DNA of 64,000 bases from KK5 sp034043675 (GCF_034043675.1 NZ_JAXCLA010000007.1:434001-498000); one strand, 5' to 3'; counted from the stretch's first letter, positions 29,156 to 39,993 are shown. Numbers and translations: made by a program. Notes: generated by a model from the sequence alone, not told the origin.

Positions 29156-29189
29156 GCTGGTGGTGGCCGGCGCTGCCACCAGCCTTTTT
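29156..29189 (+). terminator. Intra-operon attenuator between binding protein and permease
   Basis: GCTGGTGG at 29156-29163 pairs with CCACCAGC at 29176-29183, followed by CTTTTT. It lies 15 bases past the stop codon and 42 bases before the permease gene, so part of the transcription would stop here. Confidence 0.75.
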
Positions 29190-29230
29190 CTTCCCTTTCC
29201 TTCTCCTCTTCGGTTTCACTCGGGACGTCC

Positions 29231-30115
29231 ATGTCACCCTTGTCGCGCTGGCTGGGCCGGCACATGGCGAAGCTGGCCCTAGCGCCCAGCCTGATCGTCA
29301 TCTGCATCGCGGTCTACGGCTTCATCGCCTTCACCACCGTCCTCTCCTTCACCGGATCGAGGATGCTGCCGAACTTCAACTTCGTCGGGTGGCTCCAGTA
29401 CGAGCGGCTCTGGAACTCGCCGCGCTGGATCGTGGCTGTGACGAACTTCGGCCTCTTCGCCGTGCTCTACATCGGCATCACCACGGCGCTGGGCCTGGGC
29501 CTGGCGATCCTGCTCGACCAGAAGGTGCGCGCCGAAGGCGTGCTGCGCTCCATCTACCTGTACCCGATGTCGATCAGCTTCATCGTCACCGGCGTCGCCT
29601 GGCAATGGCTGATGGCGCCGGACCTCGGCCTGGAGAAAGCCTTCCACGCCTGGGGCTGGACGAGCTTCCGCTTCGACTGGATCAAGGACGAGCAGATGGC
29701 CATCTACTGCATCGTCATCGCCGGCATCTGGCAGGCCACCGGCTTCGTGATGGCGCTGTTCCTGGCCGCGCTGCGCGGCATCAACGGCGAGATCATCCTG
29801 GCCGCCAAGATCGACGGCGCCGGCGGCCCGCAGATCTACCGGCACGTCGTCGTGCCCGCGCTGCGCCCGGCCTTCCTCACGGCCCTGGTCGTGCAGGGGC
29901 ACCTCGCGATCAAGTCCTATGACCTGGTCGTGGCGCTCACCCGCGGCGGCCCCGGCTATGCGACCGAGCTGCCGTCCACCTTCATGTACGGCTACACCTT
30001 CACGCGCAACGAGATGGCCGTCGGCGCCGCCAGCGCGGTGACGATGCTGATCACGCTCGCCGCGGTGATCGTGCCCTACCTCTACAGCGAGCTGAAGAAC
30101 CAAGATGCGCGCTAA
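29231..30115 (+). CDS. Sugar ABC transporter permease (MalF/GtsB-like)
   Basis: The 294-residue inner-membrane protein has about six membrane segments and the permease EAA loop AAKIDGAGGPQIYRHVVVPAL, which docks on the ATPase. It pairs with the next permease, which starts inside its last codons (10-base overlap). Confidence 0.9.
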   Translation: MSPLSRWLGRHMAKLALAPSLIVICIAVYGFIAFTTVLSFTGSRMLPNFNFVGWLQYERLWNSPRWIVAVTNFGLFAVLYIGITTALGLGLAILLDQKVRAEGVLRSIYLYPMSISFIVTGVAWQWLMAPDLGLEKAFHAWGWTSFRFDWIKDEQMAIYCIVIAGIWQATGFVMALFLAALRGINGEIILAAKIDGAGGPQIYRHVVVPALRPAFLTALVVQGHLAIKSYDLVVALTRGGPGYATELPSTFMYGYTFTRNEMAVGAASAVTMLITLAAVIVPYLYSELKNQDAR

Positions 30116-30986
30116 GTCCTCCTTCAGACCCGGCCGGCTCTTCATCTACGCGATGCTGCTGGTCGCGGCGGTGTTCATGCTGGTGCCGCTGGTGGCGATG
30201 GTCTTCACCTCGCTGAAATCGATGCCGGAGATCACGGGCCTCGCGCCGTATTCGGGCGGCACGATCCTCAGCATCCCGGTCGATCCGAGCTTCGACGCGT
30301 GGAAGTCCGCCTGGTCCTCCGCCTGCATCGCGGTGGCCTGCGACGGCCTGCGGCCGTACTTCTGGAACACCATCGTGCTGTGCGTGTTCAGCGTCACGAT
30401 CTCGGTGTCCATCGGCGCGGTGAACGGCTACGCGCTGACCAAGTGGCGCTTCAAGGGCGACAGCGTCATCTTCGCGCTGCTGCTGTTCGGCTGCTTCATC
30501 CCGTTCCAGATCGTGCTGATCCCGATCGCGCGACTGCTGGGCCTGATGGGCTTGTCGGGCTCGATGGCCGGCCTGATCGCCGTCCATGTCATCTACGGCA
30601 TCTCGTTCACCACGCTGTTCTTCCGCAACTTCTACGTCACCGTGCCCGACGAGCTGATCAAGGCCGCGCGCATCGACGGCGCGGGCTTCTGGTCGATCTT
30701 CTTCCGCGTGCTGCTGCCGGTCTCGGCGCCGATCGCGGTCGTCGCGGTGATCTGGCAGTTCACCTCGATCTGGAACGACTTCCTGTTCGGCGCGTCCTTC
30801 TCCGGCCCCAACTCGCGGCCGCTGATGGTGGCGCTGAACAACCTGGTCAACACCTCCACCGGTATCAAGGCCTACAACATCGACATGGCCGCCGCCGTCA
30901 TCGCCGCGCTGCCGACGATGGTGGTCTACGTGCTGGCGGGCAAGTTCTTCGTGCGCGGCCTGATGGCCGGCGCCGTCAAAGGGTAA
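30105..30986 (+). CDS. Sugar ABC transporter permease (MalG/GtsC-like)
   Basis: The 293-residue protein has six predicted membrane helices and the EAA loop AARIDGAGFWSIFFRVLLPVS. It ends 6 bases before the ATPase gene. Together with the previous gene it forms the heterodimeric channel. Confidence 0.9.
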   Translation: MRAKSSFRPGRLFIYAMLLVAAVFMLVPLVAMVFTSLKSMPEITGLAPYSGGTILSIPVDPSFDAWKSAWSSACIAVACDGLRPYFWNTIVLCVFSVTISVSIGAVNGYALTKWRFKGDSVIFALLLFGCFIPFQIVLIPIARLLGLMGLSGSMAGLIAVHVIYGISFTTLFFRNFYVTVPDELIKAARIDGAGFWSIFFRVLLPVSAPIAVVAVIWQFTSIWNDFLFGASFSGPNSRPLMVALNNLVNTSTGIKAYNIDMAAAVIAALPTMVVYVLAGKFFVRGLMAGAVKG

Positions 30987-30992
30987 AGAGAC

Positions 30993-32081
<1,089 letters not shown>

Positions 32082-32096
32082 AAGGAAATACAGACC

Positions 32097-33173
32097 ATGC
32101 CGAAGAAGGAAGACCGCCGACTGCGAGTCGGCGTCCTGGGCTGCGGCCCGATCGCGCAGGCCGCTCATTTCGAGAGCTGCACCAAGGCGCGCAATGCAGA
32201 CCTCTACGCCATCTGCGACGTGGCGGACGACCTGCGCGAGCGCATGGCCTGGACGCACAAGCCCGAGCGCAGCTATGCCGACTACGACGCGATGCTCGCC
32301 GATCCGCAGCTCGATGCCGTGATCATCGCCACCTCCGATGCCTTCCACGTTCCCGCGGCGATCCGTGCGCTGGAGGCGGGCAAGCATGTGCTGTGCGAGA
32401 AGCCGCTGGGCGTCACCGTCGAGGAGGTCGAATCGCTGCGCGAGGTGGCCGCGCGTAGCGGCAAGCTGCTGCAGGTCGGGCACATGAAGCGCTTCGACGC
32501 GGGCCTGCAGGCGGCCAAGGACTTCATCGACGATGGCATGGGGGAGATGCTGGCGCTGAAGGCCTGGTACTGCGACTCCACGCATCGCTATCCGATGACC
32601 GACGCGGTGCAGCCGCTGATGGTCACCAGCGCCGCGCGCAAGAAGCCCGCCGTCGACCCGAAGGCGGACATGCGCCAGTACCTGATGCTGGCCCACGGCT
32701 GTCACCTGGCCGATACGGCGCGCTACCTCGGCGGCGAGATCACGGCCGTGCGGGCGCGCCTGTCCGAGCGCTTCGGCGCGCGCTGCTGGTTTGTCGAGAC
32801 CGAGTTCGCCAACGGCACCCTGGGCCACCTGGACCTGACCGTGGCCGTGCGCATGGACTGGCACGAAGGCTTCCAGATCTACGGCCAGAACGGCAGCATC
32901 CTCGCCAAGACCTACAACCCCTGGTACTACAAGAGCAGCGAGGTCGACATCTTCCACGAGAGCGACGGCACCAGCCGCCGCGTGCTCGGTGCCGACGGCC
33001 ACTTCTATCGCCGCCAGCTGGAGGCCTTCGCCGACGTGCTGCTGCACGGCAAGCCGATGACCGGCGCCACGATCGAAGACGGCATCGCCTCGGTGCGGGC
33101 GATGGTGGCCATCGTGCGCAGCGTGGACAGCGGCGAGCGGGTGCGCCTGGCCGACGTCGAGGGGAGCGTCTGA
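32097..33173 (+). CDS. Gfo/Idh/MocA family oxidoreductase
   Basis: The 358-residue protein has an N-terminal Rossmann fold (RVGVLGCGPIAQAAHFESC) and CEKPLGVTVEEV with the catalytic-type Lys of the family, plus a C-terminal alpha/beta domain. Such enzymes oxidise a sugar or polyol hydroxyl with NAD(P). It sits right before an isomerase-like gene, and a similar pair is found in the second operon, which suggests a keto-sugar route. Confidence 0.88.
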   Translation: MPKKEDRRLRVGVLGCGPIAQAAHFESCTKARNADLYAICDVADDLRERMAWTHKPERSYADYDAMLADPQLDAVIIATSDAFHVPAAIRALEAGKHVLCEKPLGVTVEEVESLREVAARSGKLLQVGHMKRFDAGLQAAKDFIDDGMGEMLALKAWYCDSTHRYPMTDAVQPLMVTSAARKKPAVDPKADMRQYLMLAHGCHLADTARYLGGEITAVRARLSERFGARCWFVETEFANGTLGHLDLTVAVRMDWHEGFQIYGQNGSILAKTYNPWYYKSSEVDIFHESDGTSRRVLGADGHFYRRQLEAFADVLLHGKPMTGATIEDGIASVRAMVAIVRSVDSGERVRLADVEGSV

Positions 33174-34030
33174 TGCAGCTGGGCATCTTCGCCAAGACCT
33201 TCGCCGGCACCGATCCGGCCACCGTGCTGGCCGCCGCGCGGCGCGCCGGCTACGCGACCGTGCAATACAACATGTCCTGCTCCGGCCTGCCGTCGATGCC
33301 CGATGCGATCGATCCCGCCGTGGCCACCGCCGTCGGCGCGCAGTCGAAGGCGCAGGGCGTGGCCATGGCCGCCGTCTCCGGCACCTACAACATGATCCAT
33401 CCGGACCCCGCCGTTCGCACGGCGGGCCACGCGCGGCTGGAGGCGATCGCCGGTGCCTGCGCGGCCATGGGCACGCGGCTGATCACACTGTGCACCGGCA
33501 CGCGCGATGCCAAGGACATGTGGCACGAGCATCCCGACAACCACACGGCTGCGGCCTGGAGCGACCTCGTCGAATCGATGCGCACGGCCATCGCCATCGC
33601 CGACCGACATGACCTGGAGCTGGGCATCGAGCCGGAGCTGGCCAACGTGATCGATTCGGCCGCGAAGGCGAAGGCGCTGATCGACGAGATCGGCAGCCCG
33701 CGCCTGCGCATCGTGCTGGACCCGGCCAACCTGTTCGAGGTGCAGCCGGTGGAGCAGCAGCGCCGCATCGTGGCGGACGCGATCGAGCTGCTGGCCGACC
33801 GCATCAGCCTGGCCCATGCCAAGGACCGCCATGCCGACGGCCGCTTCGCCACCGCCGGCACCGGCGTGCTCGACTACGCGCACTACCTCTGGTGCCTGCG
33901 CGGCGCCGGCTTCGACGGGCCGCTGATCACCCACGGCCTGGCTGAGAGCGAGGCGCCCGGTGTCGCGCAATTCCTGGAGCGCACCTGCGACGAGCTGGGC
34001 ATCCTGCTGGCCACCGGGCGGGCGGCATGA
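33173..34030 (+). CDS. Sugar phosphate isomerase/epimerase (TIM barrel, xylose isomerase-like)
   Basis: The 285-residue protein has the AP-endonuclease-2/xylose-isomerase-like barrel with metal-ligand regions LGIEPELANV, RIVLDPANL and LAHAKDRHAD. Its ATG shares the last base of the upstream stop (TGATG). It may isomerise or dehydrate the keto-sugar made by the oxidoreductase. The substrate is unknown. Confidence 0.85.
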   Translation: MQLGIFAKTFAGTDPATVLAAARRAGYATVQYNMSCSGLPSMPDAIDPAVATAVGAQSKAQGVAMAAVSGTYNMIHPDPAVRTAGHARLEAIAGACAAMGTRLITLCTGTRDAKDMWHEHPDNHTAAAWSDLVESMRTAIAIADRHDLELGIEPELANVIDSAAKAKALIDEIGSPRLRIVLDPANLFEVQPVEQQRRIVADAIELLADRISLAHAKDRHADGRFATAGTGVLDYAHYLWCLRGAGFDGPLITHGLAESEAPGVAQFLERTCDELGILLATGRAA

Positions 34031-34842
34031 GCGAGGCCTTGACCCGCTATCCGTTCGGGCCGGGGCTCCGCTATGTGGACACCGGCGGCCGCGGTGCGCC
34101 GGTCTTCCTGCAGCATGGGCTGTGCGGCAGCGCCGAGCAGACGAGCGAACTCTTCTCGACCGATACCCACGCGCGCTTCCTGACCTTGGAATGCCGCGGC
34201 CACGGTCAGTCCGCGGCGGGTGCGGTGGAAGCGCTGTCCATCGCCACCTTCACCGAGGACGTGCGCGCGCTGATCGAGGCCACGGGCCGGGAGCGCGCCG
34301 TCGTCGGCGGCGTGTCGATGGGCGCGGCGATCGCGACGCGGCTGGCGGTCAAGCACCCGGCACTTGTCCGCGGCCTGATCCTGATCCGGCCGGCCTGGAT
34401 CTGCGAGCCGGCCCCGTCCAACACGGCGCCCAACGTCGAGGTCGGCCACCTGCTCGGACGCTTGCCCGCCGCGCAGGCCAAGGCCGAATTCCTCGCCGGC
34501 GAGACGGCACGGCGCCTGGCCCGCGAAGCGCCGGACAACCTGGCCTCGCTTACCGGCTTCTTCTCGCGCGAGCCGGCCGACATCACCGGCGAACTGCTGC
34601 GCCGGATCTCGCTGGACGGTCCCGGCGTCTCTGCAGATGACTTGCGCAAGCTGCAGGTGCCGGCCCTGGTGATCGGCCACATCGACGACGCCATCCATCC
34701 CATCGACATGGCGCGCGAGCTGGCAGACCTGCTGCCCGCTGCGCGCTTCGTCGAAGTCACGCCCAAGTCGGTCGATCGCAGCGCCTATGTGCGCGAGATC
34801 CGTGCCGCCATCGAACAATTCCTGCGGAGCTGCCCCCCATGA
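34027..34842 (+). CDS. Alpha/beta hydrolase
   Basis: The 271-residue protein has a nucleophile elbow VVGGVSMGAAIATRLA (Ser at GVSMG), the oxyanion loop QHGLCGSAEQTS and a late Asp (GHIDDAIHP). The catalytic His is not obvious: the C-terminal segment reads VEVTPKSVDRSAY, so it may be degenerate or displaced. It overlaps both neighbours by 4 bases. It probably hydrolyses a lactone or ester in the same route. Confidence 0.8.
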   Translation: MSEALTRYPFGPGLRYVDTGGRGAPVFLQHGLCGSAEQTSELFSTDTHARFLTLECRGHGQSAAGAVEALSIATFTEDVRALIEATGRERAVVGGVSMGAAIATRLAVKHPALVRGLILIRPAWICEPAPSNTAPNVEVGHLLGRLPAAQAKAEFLAGETARRLAREAPDNLASLTGFFSREPADITGELLRRISLDGPGVSADDLRKLQVPALVIGHIDDAIHPIDMARELADLLPAARFVEVTPKSVDRSAYVREIRAAIEQFLRSCPP

Positions 34843-35537
34843 GTCGTCCCGAACCCGACTGGTTCGACCGCCTGCCCACCGACCGGCCCATCGCCGAGTT
34901 CTCCACCTGGTCCGCCGATGCGCTGCGTCTCGGCGAAGACCTGGAGCGCGTGAAGCCCTATGTCGATCTGCTGCACGTCGACGTGGCCGACGGGCATTTC
35001 GCGCCGTCCTTCCTGTTCTTCCCGGACCAAGTGGTGCGCGTGCGCAGCGTCAGCGCGGCGCCCATCCATGTGCACCTGATGGTCTCGCCCGAGATCCTGA
35101 TGTCGCAGATCGATCAGTTCGCCGATGCCGGTGCCGACGTGATCACCGTCCATGCCGAATCGCACAACACGGCCGAGGCCATCGAGCGCATCCGCGCCCG
35201 CGGCCTGATGCCCGGACTGGTGCTGCAGGTCGAGACGCCGGTGGCGACGCTGGAACCCTTTCTGGACCGCGTCCAGTTCATCACGCTGCTGGGCACAGCG
35301 ATCGGCGTCAAGGGCAAGGGCCTGCACGAAGAAGCGCTGAACCGCCTGCAGGAGGCCCGCGCGCTGATCGCGCGCCACGCAGCAGGCCGGCGCATGGTGC
35401 TGATCGCCGACGGCGGCATCCGCCACGAGACCGTGCCCAAGCTGCGCGAAGCCGGGGCCGATGGCGTGGTGCTGGGCTCGCTGGCCTTCGGCGATGCGGA
35501 CCTGCCTGCGCGGATGAAGTGGCTGGCCGCCCTATGA
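34839..35537 (+). CDS. Ribulose-phosphate 3-epimerase-like protein (AlsE-type possible)
   Basis: The 232-residue TIM-barrel protein keeps the RPE metal-ligand pattern: His46 and Asp48 (LHVDVADGHFAP), His79 (VHLMVS), and the late Asp in LIADGGI. It differs from housekeeping Rpe in its N-terminal 20 residues and in the loop ITLLGTAIGVKGKG. With a ROK kinase next to it, as alsE and alsK are in E. coli allose use, an allulose- or other ketose-phosphate epimerase is possible. Confidence 0.8.
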   Translation: MSRPEPDWFDRLPTDRPIAEFSTWSADALRLGEDLERVKPYVDLLHVDVADGHFAPSFLFFPDQVVRVRSVSAAPIHVHLMVSPEILMSQIDQFADAGADVITVHAESHNTAEAIERIRARGLMPGLVLQVETPVATLEPFLDRVQFITLLGTAIGVKGKGLHEEALNRLQEARALIARHAAGRRMVLIADGGIRHETVPKLREAGADGVVLGSLAFGDADLPARMKWLAAL

Positions 35538-36508
35538 ATGTGCTGGCTGTTCCCGAGGCATCGTTCGCCGTCGGCATCGACCTGGGCGGCACGCAGGTGC
35601 GCGCGGCGCTGGTCGATGGCAAAGGCACCTTGCTGGCCCGTGCGGCGCTGCCGACCGACAAGGCCGGCGGCCCCAAGGCCGTGCTGGGCCAGATGCAGAG
35701 CCTGGTGCACGAGGTGAGCCGCAGCGTCGGCCTGGACAAGGTGCCCGCCGTCGGCGTCGCCTCGCCCGGCCCGCTGGACGCGCGGGCCGGCGTGATCCTG
35801 ACGATCCCGACGCTGCCGGGCTGGGTCGACATCCCGCTGGTGGAGTGGCTCTCGGACTGGCTCGGCAAGCCGGTGACCCTGGGCAACGACGGCGTGGTCG
35901 CGGCGGTCGGCGAATGGCATTTCGGCGCCGGGCGCGGCCTGCAGGATTTCGTCTACGTGACGGTGAGCACCGGCATCGGCGGCGGCGTGATCGCGGACGG
36001 CCGCGTGCTGCAGGGCCGCCGCTCGCTGGCCTCGCATCTGGGCCACATGACCGTCGAGGCCAGCGGCCCGTTGTGCCAGTGTGGCAACCCCGGTTGCTGG
36101 GAGGCGCTGGCCTCGGGCACCGCGCTGGGCGCGAATGCGCGCGCGGCCGTTCTGCAGCATCCCGCCAGCCGGCTCGCCGCGCTGACGGAGCCGCTGACCG
36201 GCCAGCATGTCTTCGAGGCCGCAGCGCAGGGCGACGCGCTGGCGCAGGAGCTGGTCGCGAATGAAGGCCGCTGGCTCGGCGTCGGCATCGTCAACCTGCT
36301 GCACCTGTACAGCCCCGAGCTGGTCGTGATCGGCGGCGGCGTCTCCCACGGCTTCGAGCTGCTGCACCCGATCATCCGGCAGCACGTGGACAGCTATGCG
36401 ATGCCGCCGTTCCGCTCGGTGCCGATCGTGCGCGCGGCGCTGGGCAGCGACTCGGGCCTGGTCGGTGCTGCCGCGCTGGCCTTCATGTCCCTGGCGGAGC
36501 AGCCATGA
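35534..36508 (+). CDS. ROK family sugar kinase
   Basis: The 324-residue protein has the ROK kinase ATP site GIDLGGTQVRAALVD, the catalytic region LGNDGVVAAVGEWHFGAG and the zinc-type motif CQCGNPGCWE with its Cys residues. No DNA-binding domain is present, so it is an enzyme rather than a regulator. It phosphorylates a hexose or related sugar. Its ATG overlaps the epimerase stop and its stop overlaps the HAD gene. Confidence 0.9.
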   Translation: MNVLAVPEASFAVGIDLGGTQVRAALVDGKGTLLARAALPTDKAGGPKAVLGQMQSLVHEVSRSVGLDKVPAVGVASPGPLDARAGVILTIPTLPGWVDIPLVEWLSDWLGKPVTLGNDGVVAAVGEWHFGAGRGLQDFVYVTVSTGIGGGVIADGRVLQGRRSLASHLGHMTVEASGPLCQCGNPGCWEALASGTALGANARAAVLQHPASRLAALTEPLTGQHVFEAAAQGDALAQELVANEGRWLGVGIVNLLHLYSPELVVIGGGVSHGFELLHPIIRQHVDSYAMPPFRSVPIVRAALGSDSGLVGAAALAFMSLAEQP

Positions 36509-37077
36509 ACCCGGACGCGCCCTTCGAGGCCCTGATCTTCGACTGCGACGGCACGCTCGCCGACACGATGCCGATCCACCACGAGTGCCTGGCCACCGCG
36601 CTGGCGCGGCACGGCACCACGCTGCCCTGGGACTGGTACATCGCGCGCAACGGCGTGGCCTTCACCGCGATGATCGACGAGGTCAAGCGCGAGTTGGGCC
36701 ACAGCCCGGAGCCGGACGCACTGATGGCCGAGCTGCCGCAGCTCTACCGCGAGCGGGTCCACAAGGTCGAGGAGATCGCTCAGGTCGCCGCCATCGCGCG
36801 GCGGCACGCCGGCCAGGTGCCGATGGCGGTGGCTTCCAACGGCGAAGCGGAGCTGGTGCACGCGACGCTGGACGCGATCGGTCTGAAGGACCTGTTCCAG
36901 GCGATCGTCACCATCGAGGACGTGGCGCAAGGCAAGCCCGAGCCGGACGTCTATCTGGAAGCGGCGCGCCGCCTGGGCGTCGAGCCGGGGCTCTGCGTCG
37001 TGTACGAGGACAGCGACGTCGGACTCGAGGCGGCGCGGCGTGCCGGCATGCGCCGGATCGATGTGCGCCGCGGGTAG
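36505..37077 (+). CDS. HAD-superfamily phosphatase/phosphomutase
   Basis: The 190-residue protein has HAD motif I FDCDGTLADTM (nucleophile Asp), motif II VASNG, and motifs III/IV GKPEPDVYLEAARRL, VYEDSDVG. The helical cap resembles beta-phosphoglucomutase or sugar-phosphate phosphatases. It ends the first sugar operon, 39 bases before the ROK repressor gene. Confidence 0.85.
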   Translation: MNPDAPFEALIFDCDGTLADTMPIHHECLATALARHGTTLPWDWYIARNGVAFTAMIDEVKRELGHSPEPDALMAELPQLYRERVHKVEEIAQVAAIARRHAGQVPMAVASNGEAELVHATLDAIGLKDLFQAIVTIEDVAQGKPEPDVYLEAARRLGVEPGLCVVYEDSDVGLEAARRAGMRRIDVRRG

Positions 37078-37116
37078 CATTGCGGCTTTTCAACCGGAGC
37101 TCCTGGGCCAACGAAT

Positions 37117-38334
37117 ATGTCGATGCCACGCGCCGTTCGGCACATCAACGAGGTCCGCGTGATCGATGCCCTGTACCGCCAGGGGACCTCGACGCGGGCC
37201 GACCTGGCGCGCGACCTGGGGCTGATGCGCTCGACCGTCGGCAACCTGATCGCCGGCCTGGTGGAGCAGGGCATCGTGCTGGAGCGCGAGGTCTCCGGCA
37301 GCACGCCCGGCGGACGCGCGGGCCGGCCCGGCCAGCATGTGCAGCTCAACCCCGGCCACTCGGCGATCTTCGGTGCCGACATCGGCATCGGCCATCTGTC
37401 CGTGGTGGCCGTCGACCTGGGCGGCCGGCTGATCGAGAGCAAAACGGTCGAGTTCGAAGGCCTGCAATCGGACGTGGAGCAGACGGTCCGCAAGCTCGCC
37501 GACATGGTGCGCCGCGCGGTCAAGCGCCTGCCGGCCGGGCAGACGCCGCGCGGCCTCTGCGTGGCCGCACCCGGCCTGATCGATCGCGATCGCCAGGTGC
37601 TGATGCGCGCGCCGATGCTGAACTGGCACGACCTTCCCGTCGGCCGCCTGCTGCGCGACGCGCTGAAGTGGGACGACGAGGTGACCCTGGAGAACGATGC
37701 GAACGCCTTCGCCGCGGCCGAGGTCTACGGACGGCGCTGGGGCAGCGTCGACGAGGCGCTGTTCGTCTACGTGGACGCCGGCGTGGGCGGCGGCCTGGTG
37801 TCGCAGGGCAAGCTGCAGCGGGGCCACAACGGCTATGCCGGCGAGATCGGCCACATCCACCTGGGCGAGCAGGGCTTCGATCCGAAGACGGCGCTCGAAG
37901 GATCGTTCGAAAGCTATGTCGGCCGCAGCGCCGTGCTGGCGCGCTACCGGCATCACGGCGGCAAGGCCTGGACCCTGGCCGAAGTCGTGACCGCGCTGGA
38001 AGCGGGGCAGGGCGCGGCGCGGAAGGTGGCCGAGGAATGGGCCTGGTGGTTCGGGCGCGGCATGGCCTCACTGATCTCGGTGCTCAATCCGGGGCGCGTA
38101 GTGCTGGGCGGGGCGGTGGCGCAGATCTACCGGCATGTCGAAGCCGAGGTGGTCGCCTCGATCCGCAAGCACTCGGTGACGCCGTATCCGCTGCCGCCGC
38201 TGGAGATGTCCACGCTGGGCGACGACGCCTGCGCGATCGGCGCGGCGATGACCCTGCACCGCAGCATGCTGGACTTCGACAAGCGCCTGGTTTTCGGCGG
38301 CGGCGCGGCACTGGCCGAAGGCACCGAGGCCTGA
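37117..38334 (+). CDS. ROK family transcriptional repressor
   Basis: The 405-residue protein has an N-terminal winged helix (about 10-70: NEVRVIDALYRQGTSTRADLARDLGLMRSTVGNLIAG) fused to a ROK sugar-binding domain (GADIGIGHLSVVAVDLGG, LENDANAFAAAEVYG). The usual zinc Cys cluster of Mlc/NagC-type ROK proteins is reduced. It lies between two sugar operons that carry matching inverted repeats and is their likely repressor, released by a sugar or sugar phosphate. Confidence 0.9.
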   Translation: MSMPRAVRHINEVRVIDALYRQGTSTRADLARDLGLMRSTVGNLIAGLVEQGIVLEREVSGSTPGGRAGRPGQHVQLNPGHSAIFGADIGIGHLSVVAVDLGGRLIESKTVEFEGLQSDVEQTVRKLADMVRRAVKRLPAGQTPRGLCVAAPGLIDRDRQVLMRAPMLNWHDLPVGRLLRDALKWDDEVTLENDANAFAAAEVYGRRWGSVDEALFVYVDAGVGGGLVSQGKLQRGHNGYAGEIGHIHLGEQGFDPKTALEGSFESYVGRSAVLARYRHHGGKAWTLAEVVTALEAGQGAARKVAEEWAWWFGRGMASLISVLNPGRVVLGGAVAQIYRHVEAEVVASIRKHSVTPYPLPPLEMSTLGDDACAIGAAMTLHRSMLDFDKRLVFGGGAALAEGTEA

Positions 38335-38395
38335 TCTTTCCGATGGACACGGGCCTCGGCGCCCGTCCTCGGGAAAACCATTGTTCTTTTAGTTT

Positions 38396-38411
38396 GTTTT
38401 GCGAGCGAACA
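38396..38411. promoter_or_regulatory. Putative ROK-repressor operator before the Rbs-type operon
   Basis: GTTTTGCGAGCGAACA corresponds to the site at 27802-27817. It is 35 bases before the ATPase start codon, a position where binding would block transcription start. Confidence 0.6.
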
Positions 38412-38445
38412 TAAAGACAGAAAGAAAACATGACAGCGAGACAAG

Positions 38446-39993
38446 ATGGGCCAGCCGCAGCGCACCACGAGCGACATGCTCCTGCCTGATCGCAGGCCTG
38501 GCGTGTCCGTGGCCTTTGCCGATGTGCGCAAGGCCTTCGGCGCGGTGCAGGTGCTGCACGGCGTCAGCTTCGACATCCAGCCCGGCACCGTCGTCGGCCT
38601 GCTCGGCGAGAACGGCGCCGGCAAGAGCACGCTGATGAAGATCCTGGCGGGCTACGAGTTGCCCAGCGGGGGCGAGGTCCGCATCGACGGGCATGCTGTG
38701 CGGCTCGACGGCCCGCGCGCCGCCGAGGCACTGGGCATCGCGATGATCCACCAGGAGTTCGCGCTGGCCGAAGACCTGACGATCGCGCAGAACGTCTTCC
38801 TCGGCCACGAGATACGGCGGGGTCTTGGCGGCATCTTCCTCGACAACGAGGCCATGCACGCCGAGACGGCGCGCGTGCTGGAGCAGGTCGGGCTGCGCGC
38901 CCGGCCGGACACGCCGGTCAAGCGCCTGATCGTGGCCGAGAAGCAGCTGGTGGAGATCGCCAAGGCGCTGCAGAAACGGGCGCGCCTCTTGATCATGGAC
39001 GAGCCCACCGCCACGCTCACGCCCGGCGAGACGGAGCGCCTGTTCGCGCTGATCGCCCGGCTGAAGTCCGAGGGCGTGACGATGGTCTACATCTCCCACA
39101 AGCTCGACGAGGTGGAGCGCGTGACCGATGACATCGTCGTGATGCGCGATGGACGCTTCGTCGCCGGACGCAAGACGGCGGAGGTGACGCGCCGCGAGAT
39201 GGCGAACCTGATGATCGGCCGCGAGCTGAGCGATCTCTATCCGCCCAAGAGCGCAGCCCCGGCCGGCGCGCCGCGGCTGAAGGTAACCGGCCTCACGGTG
39301 CCCGGCTGGGCCAAGGACGTGAGCTTCGAAGTCGCCGCCGGCGAGATCCTCGGTTTCGCGGGCCTGGTCGGTGCCGGCCGCACGGAACTCTTCGAGGGGC
39401 TCTTGGGCCTGCGCCAGGCCAGTGCCGGCCGGGTGGAGATCGACGGCACCGAGGTGCGCCTGCGCAGCCCGCGCGAGGCCGCCAAGCTGGGCCTCACCTA
39501 TCTCAGCGAGGACCGCAAGGGCAAGGGCCTGCATGTGGACTTCGGCCTGCGGCAGAACCTCACCTTGATGGCGCTGCAGCGCTACACGAAGCCGCTGCTC
39601 GACGCGGCGGCCGAGACGGTGGCGCTGAAGACGTCGGTGGACGAATTCGGCATCCGTACCGGCAGCCTGGACATCAAGGCCTCGTCGCTGTCTGGCGGCA
39701 ACCAGCAGAAGCTGGCGCTGGCCAAGGTGCTGCACCCGGATCCGCGGGTGATCGTGCTCGATGAACCGACGCGCGGCGTCGACGTCGGCGCCAAGCGCGA
39801 CATCTATTTTCTGATCCAGCGCCTGGCCCGCGAGGGCAGGGCGGTCATCGTCATCTCCAGCGAGCTGATGGAGTTGATCGGCATCTGCCACCGCATCGTC
39901 GTGATGCGCGGCGGTGCCCAGCAGGCCACCTTGGCGGCCAACGAAGACATCTCCGAAGAGGTCCTGATCGCTCATGCTACGGGAACACATTGA
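38446..39993 (+). CDS. Sugar ABC transporter ATP-binding protein, two ABC domains (RbsA/AraG type)
   Basis: The 515-residue protein has two ABC modules. The first has GENGAGKST, and Walker B LLIMDEPTATL; the second has the degenerate Walker A GLVGAGRTELFEG and signature LSGGNQQKLALAKVL, as usual in RbsA. ATG 38446 is used; ATG 38476 is an alternative. It is the first gene of the second sugar operon, and its stop overlaps the permease start. Confidence 0.9.
   Translation: MGQPQRTTSDMLLPDRRPGVSVAFADVRKAFGAVQVLHGVSFDIQPGTVVGLLGENGAGKSTLMKILAGYELPSGGEVRIDGHAVRLDGPRAAEALGIAMIHQEFALAEDLTIAQNVFLGHEIRRGLGGIFLDNEAMHAETARVLEQVGLRARPDTPVKRLIVAEKQLVEIAKALQKRARLLIMDEPTATLTPGETERLFALIARLKSEGVTMVYISHKLDEVERVTDDIVVMRDGRFVAGRKTAEVTRREMANLMIGRELSDLYPPKSAAPAGAPRLKVTGLTVPGWAKDVSFEVAAGEILGFAGLVGAGRTELFEGLLGLRQASAGRVEIDGTEVRLRSPREAAKLGLTYLSEDRKGKGLHVDFGLRQNLTLMALQRYTKPLLDAAAETVALKTSVDEFGIRTGSLDIKASSLSGGNQQKLALAKVLHPDPRVIVLDEPTRGVDVGAKRDIYFLIQRLAREGRAVIVISSELMELIGICHRIVVMRGGAQQATLAANEDISEEVLIAHATGTH

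Noticed and set aside
38346..38366. Terminator after the ROK repressor gene
   Set aside because: ACGGGC/GCCCGT forms a short hairpin but no T run follows directly, so termination is not supported.
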